From assembly GCA_050245975.1 (NCBI GenBank), contig JBFWWW010000185.1, positions 1 to 8,010 of the forward strand: DNA of 8,010 bases. Direction: 5' to 3'. The DNA is from JBFWWW01 sp050245975. GTDB lineage: Bacteria; Pseudomonadota; Alphaproteobacteria; Rhizobiales; Hyphomicrobiaceae. Positions 6,524 to 8,010 of this stretch are shown here, piece by piece. The translations under genes and the position numbers were made by a program. Every line of letters begins with the position of its first letter. The stretch's first letter is position 1. Below the pieces are notes generated by a model, which saw nothing but the letters and a program-made list of their open reading frames with translations, searched no databases and was not told where the DNA came from.

Positions 6524-6525
6524 AC

Positions 6526-6954
6526 ATGACCATTACGATCTATCACAACCCGGCCTGCGGGACCTCACGCAACACGCTCGCCATGATCCGCCAGTCGGGT
6601 GAGGAACCCAAGATCATCGAATATCTGAAGGCGCCGCCTTCGCGCGACCGGCTCTTTGAGCTCATTGGAAACATGGGTATCACACCGCGCGCACTGCTTC
6701 GGCGCAAAGGCACGCCTTACGATGAGCTCGGTCTCGGCGACCCCAAATGGTCGGACGCCGAGCTCATCGATGTCATGCTGGCGCACCCCATCCTGATCAA
6801 CCGCCCGATTGTCGTGACGCCTAAGGGGACGAAGCTTTGCCGACCTTCCGAATTGGTTCTCGATATACTGCCCAATCCAAATATTGGCCCCTTCACCAAG
6901 GATGATGGAGAAGTGGTCGTCGATAAAAGTGGAAAGCGCGTGCCTAAGAGCTAA
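6526..6954 (+). CDS. arsC: Arsenate reductase, glutaredoxin-dependent type
   Basis: A 142-residue cytosolic enzyme that reduces arsenate to arsenite with glutathione and glutaredoxin as electron donors, supplying Acr3 with its substrate. It aligns nearly end to end with E. coli plasmid ArsC (141 residues). The nucleophilic cysteine is C11 in YHNPACGTSRNT, and the arsenate-binding arginines correspond to R59 (RALLRR), R93 (LINRPIVVTP) and R106 (LCRPSE). The tail DGEVVVDKSGKRVPKS matches the family. The ATG at 6526 is two bases after the acr3 stop with no good Shine-Dalgarno, so it probably depends on coupling. The reading frame stays open upstream through acr3 in a shifted frame back to 5509, but this is a coincidence and not part of ArsC. 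Confidence 0.97.
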   Translation: MTITIYHNPACGTSRNTLAMIRQSGEEPKIIEYLKAPPSRDRLFELIGNMGITPRALLRRKGTPYDELGLGDPKWSDAELIDVMLAHPILINRPIVVTPKGTKLCRPSELVLDILPNPNIGPFTKDDGEVVVDKSGKRVPKS

Positions 6955-7057
6955 AAGTCTTTGTTCACGTGTTCGCGCTGACGGACCGCACGTCGGCTTC
7001 GGATCACTTACGACGTTTGGCATCCGCTGGCTGATGTCTGCTTCGGGCCGTTGCTGC

Positions 7058-7094
7058 CGCCGTCCGCACGACGGCGACGAGCTTGCAACTCGTC
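7058..7094 (+). other. Two adjacent small hairpins in the arsC-GNAT spacer
   Basis: The spacer 6955-7146 holds no recognised gene. Within it CGCCGTC (7058-7064) pairs with GACGGCG (7070-7076) around a 5-base loop, and GACGAG (7076-7081) pairs with CTCGTC (7089-7094) around a 7-base loop; they share G7076. There is no adjacent run of T, so a standard intrinsic terminator is not supported. They could mark the end of the acr3-arsC message or be chance GC-rich pairing. Confidence 0.3.
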
Positions 7095-7146
7095 CGGTCT
7101 TTCGTAGGTTAGCCAATAGTCGCGTGTCTCAAGTTAGATCGACGAC

Positions 7147-7554
7147 ATGATCATCGAACCTTCGACCTCGGCCGACGACGCCCATCGAATCGCCGCGATC
7201 CTCGTGGCGCATAACAACCTGCACACGCCAGCGACCAGCCGCGAACCGTTCTGCTTGGTTGTGCGCGAGGCCGATGTGATTGTCGGTGGAGCGCTGGGCT
7301 GGACAGCGCATCGCTGGTGCTATGTCGATATCCTCACGCTGGCGCCCGACGCGCGCGGCTCGGGCCGAGGCGCTCTCCTTCTAACGGCCGTCGAAAACCT
7401 CGCGCGTGATCGCGACTGCCTCGGTGTTTACCTGTTCTCGTATTCGTTCCAGGCCCCGAGCTTTTACGAGCACTTTGGCTATACCTCTTTCGGAAGGATC
7501 GAGAACCTGCCCCCTGGTCACTCACAGGTCTGGCTGTCGAAGCGGTTGACCTGA
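7147..7554 (+). CDS. GNAT-family N-acetyltransferase, substrate unknown
   Basis: A 135-residue single-domain GNAT acetyltransferase using acetyl-CoA. Motif A reads VDILTLAPDARGSGRGALLL (60-79), with the pyrophosphate-binding loop RGSGRG (70-75). Motif B is FQAPSFYEHFGYTSFG (101-116), followed by the subgroup signature NLPPGHSQVWLSKRL (120-134). This matches the small GNAT subgroup ending in a PPGH segment. The N-terminal half has the expected GGALGWTAHRW beta-hairpin before motif A. The start at the ATG at 7147 gives the normal length, though no strong Shine-Dalgarno is seen. It lies 192 bases after arsC on the same strand. That distance makes a shared operon uncertain and a link to arsenic is not shown. 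It does not look like ArsN, the arsinothricin acetyltransferase, which is longer and of the phosphinothricin acetyltransferase type. Confidence 0.88.
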   Translation: MIIEPSTSADDAHRIAAILVAHNNLHTPATSREPFCLVVREADVIVGGALGWTAHRWCYVDILTLAPDARGSGRGALLLTAVENLARDRDCLGVYLFSYSFQAPSFYEHFGYTSFGRIENLPPGHSQVWLSKRLT

Positions 7555-7717
7555 ACAGCCTCACGTCTCAAGCAAGGGCCCTGAGTAGAAGATGCAATAA
7601 TCGCTAGCCATCAGCGTCGGTTCGCCACATCTTCCGCGATGGCAGGTCCACCCTCAACACCGGAACATCGCGCCGGCACGCTGAGGTCGAGATGGGCCAG
7701 GAATCGGCGATCCGTCA

Positions 7718-8008
7718 CTAGTCAGATTTGGCGCGTACATACGCGCTTCGGTACCGCGGCGGCGCGCCGAACTCCCAATCTAGTGATTTCAGGGCTTGCT
7801 GGGCCAGTTCTCTTGCTTCCCTCCATTCTGGTCGCTCAGTCAGGGCCTTTTCCGTCCAAAGCTCCGGGTCGCGCGCCAGAGTCATTTGATCGAGCAGGTC
7901 ATCGACGGCCTCCAATGTTGCTCTCTGCGGCGCCGTAAAGCACTCCCTCCATTTCGTTGCTCCGTACCAATTGTCGAAGTCCAAGGCCAGTTCGTCGGCA
8001 ACGACCAC
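7718..8008 (-). CDS. Unrecognised protein, C-terminal part (5' end outside window)
   Basis: I do not recognise this family. About 96 residues are visible, acidic and rich in tryptophan, leucine and alanine, beginning ADELALDFDNWYG and including PELWTEKALTERPEWREARE. The segment is predicted to be mostly helical and soluble, with no signal peptide or membrane segment. The frame is open to the window edge; the GTG at 8008 has no visible upstream context and may be internal, so the gene probably extends beyond the window. The stop is TAG (7720-7718). It converges on the GNAT gene across 163 bases (7555-7717) that hold nothing I can identify. Amphipathic, non-repetitive composition favours a real gene over a shadow, and no strong gene lies on the other strand. 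Confidence 0.6.
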   Translation of the reverse strand: MVVADELALDFDNWYGATKWRECFTAPQRATLEAVDDLLDQMTLARDPELWTEKALTERPEWREARELAQQALKSLDWEFGAPPRYRSAYVRAKSD

Positions 8009-8010
8009 AT

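Noticed and set aside
5509..6525. Shifted open frame through acr3 that continues in frame into arsC, suggesting a 481-residue fusion
   Set aside because: ArsC homology starts exactly at the ATG at 6526, and the upstream part is arginine-rich, motif-free acr3 shadow.
7147..7554. GNAT protein as ArsN (arsinothricin acetyltransferase)
   Set aside because: Too short, and its C-terminal PPGH signature belongs to another GNAT subgroup.
7731..7746. Near-perfect palindrome GCGCGTA-CA-TACGCGC
   Set aside because: It falls within the last codons of the minus-strand frame and has no regulatory context or T-run.
7603..7768. Cluster of rare-cutter sites (GCTAGC, ACTAGT, GGTACC, CCGCGG, GGCGCGCC) suggesting a cloning polylinker
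   Set aside because: The sites are spread over 165 bases and several lie in a coherent coding frame; GC-rich sequence gives them by chance.

Overview
The window looks like a piece of a high-GC alphaproteobacterial chromosome, most likely Hyphomicrobiales (rhizobia and relatives). This rests on codon usage, the protein flavour and the ars gene order, and it is inference rather than a database match. It splits into a very GC-rich chromosomal left part (bases 1-1893), a tRNA-Lys gene, and a right part with an arsenic-resistance locus and accessory genes. The right part looks more mixed in composition and may be an inserted block.

Left part: the 3' portion of a UbiE-like class I methyltransferase (start outside the window), then a complete MreB-type actin homologue standing alone without mreC or mreD downstream, then tRNA-Lys(CUU) at 1894-1969 with an encoded CCA. 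Behind the tRNA, bases 1970-2383 hold no intact gene. They contain an 11-bp tandem duplication and the decayed N-terminal part of an HNH-type restriction endonuclease-like gene, typical debris at a tRNA-associated island edge. No integrase and no second att copy were found in the window.

Arsenic locus (2384-6954): two arms diverge from a short AT-rich control region (5385-5467). The minus-strand arm is arsR, then an ArsO-like FAD/NAD(P)H flavoprotein with an unusual cysteine-rich tail, then an MFS transporter. The plus-strand arm is acr3 (arsenite efflux permease) and arsC (glutaredoxin-type arsenate reductase), two bases apart. In the inferred core pathway, ArsC reduces arsenate to arsenite, Acr3 exports it, and ArsR senses As(III) through C-terminal cysteines and derepresses both arms. 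The flavoprotein and MFS pair have no assigned substrate here. They are the most interesting part of the window, because nine cysteines crowd the last 57 residues of the flavoprotein.

Right end: a 192-base spacer with two small hairpins, a GNAT-family acetyltransferase (7147-7554), a 163-base spacer with nothing recognised, and the 3' part of an unrecognised minus-strand gene that runs off the window end.
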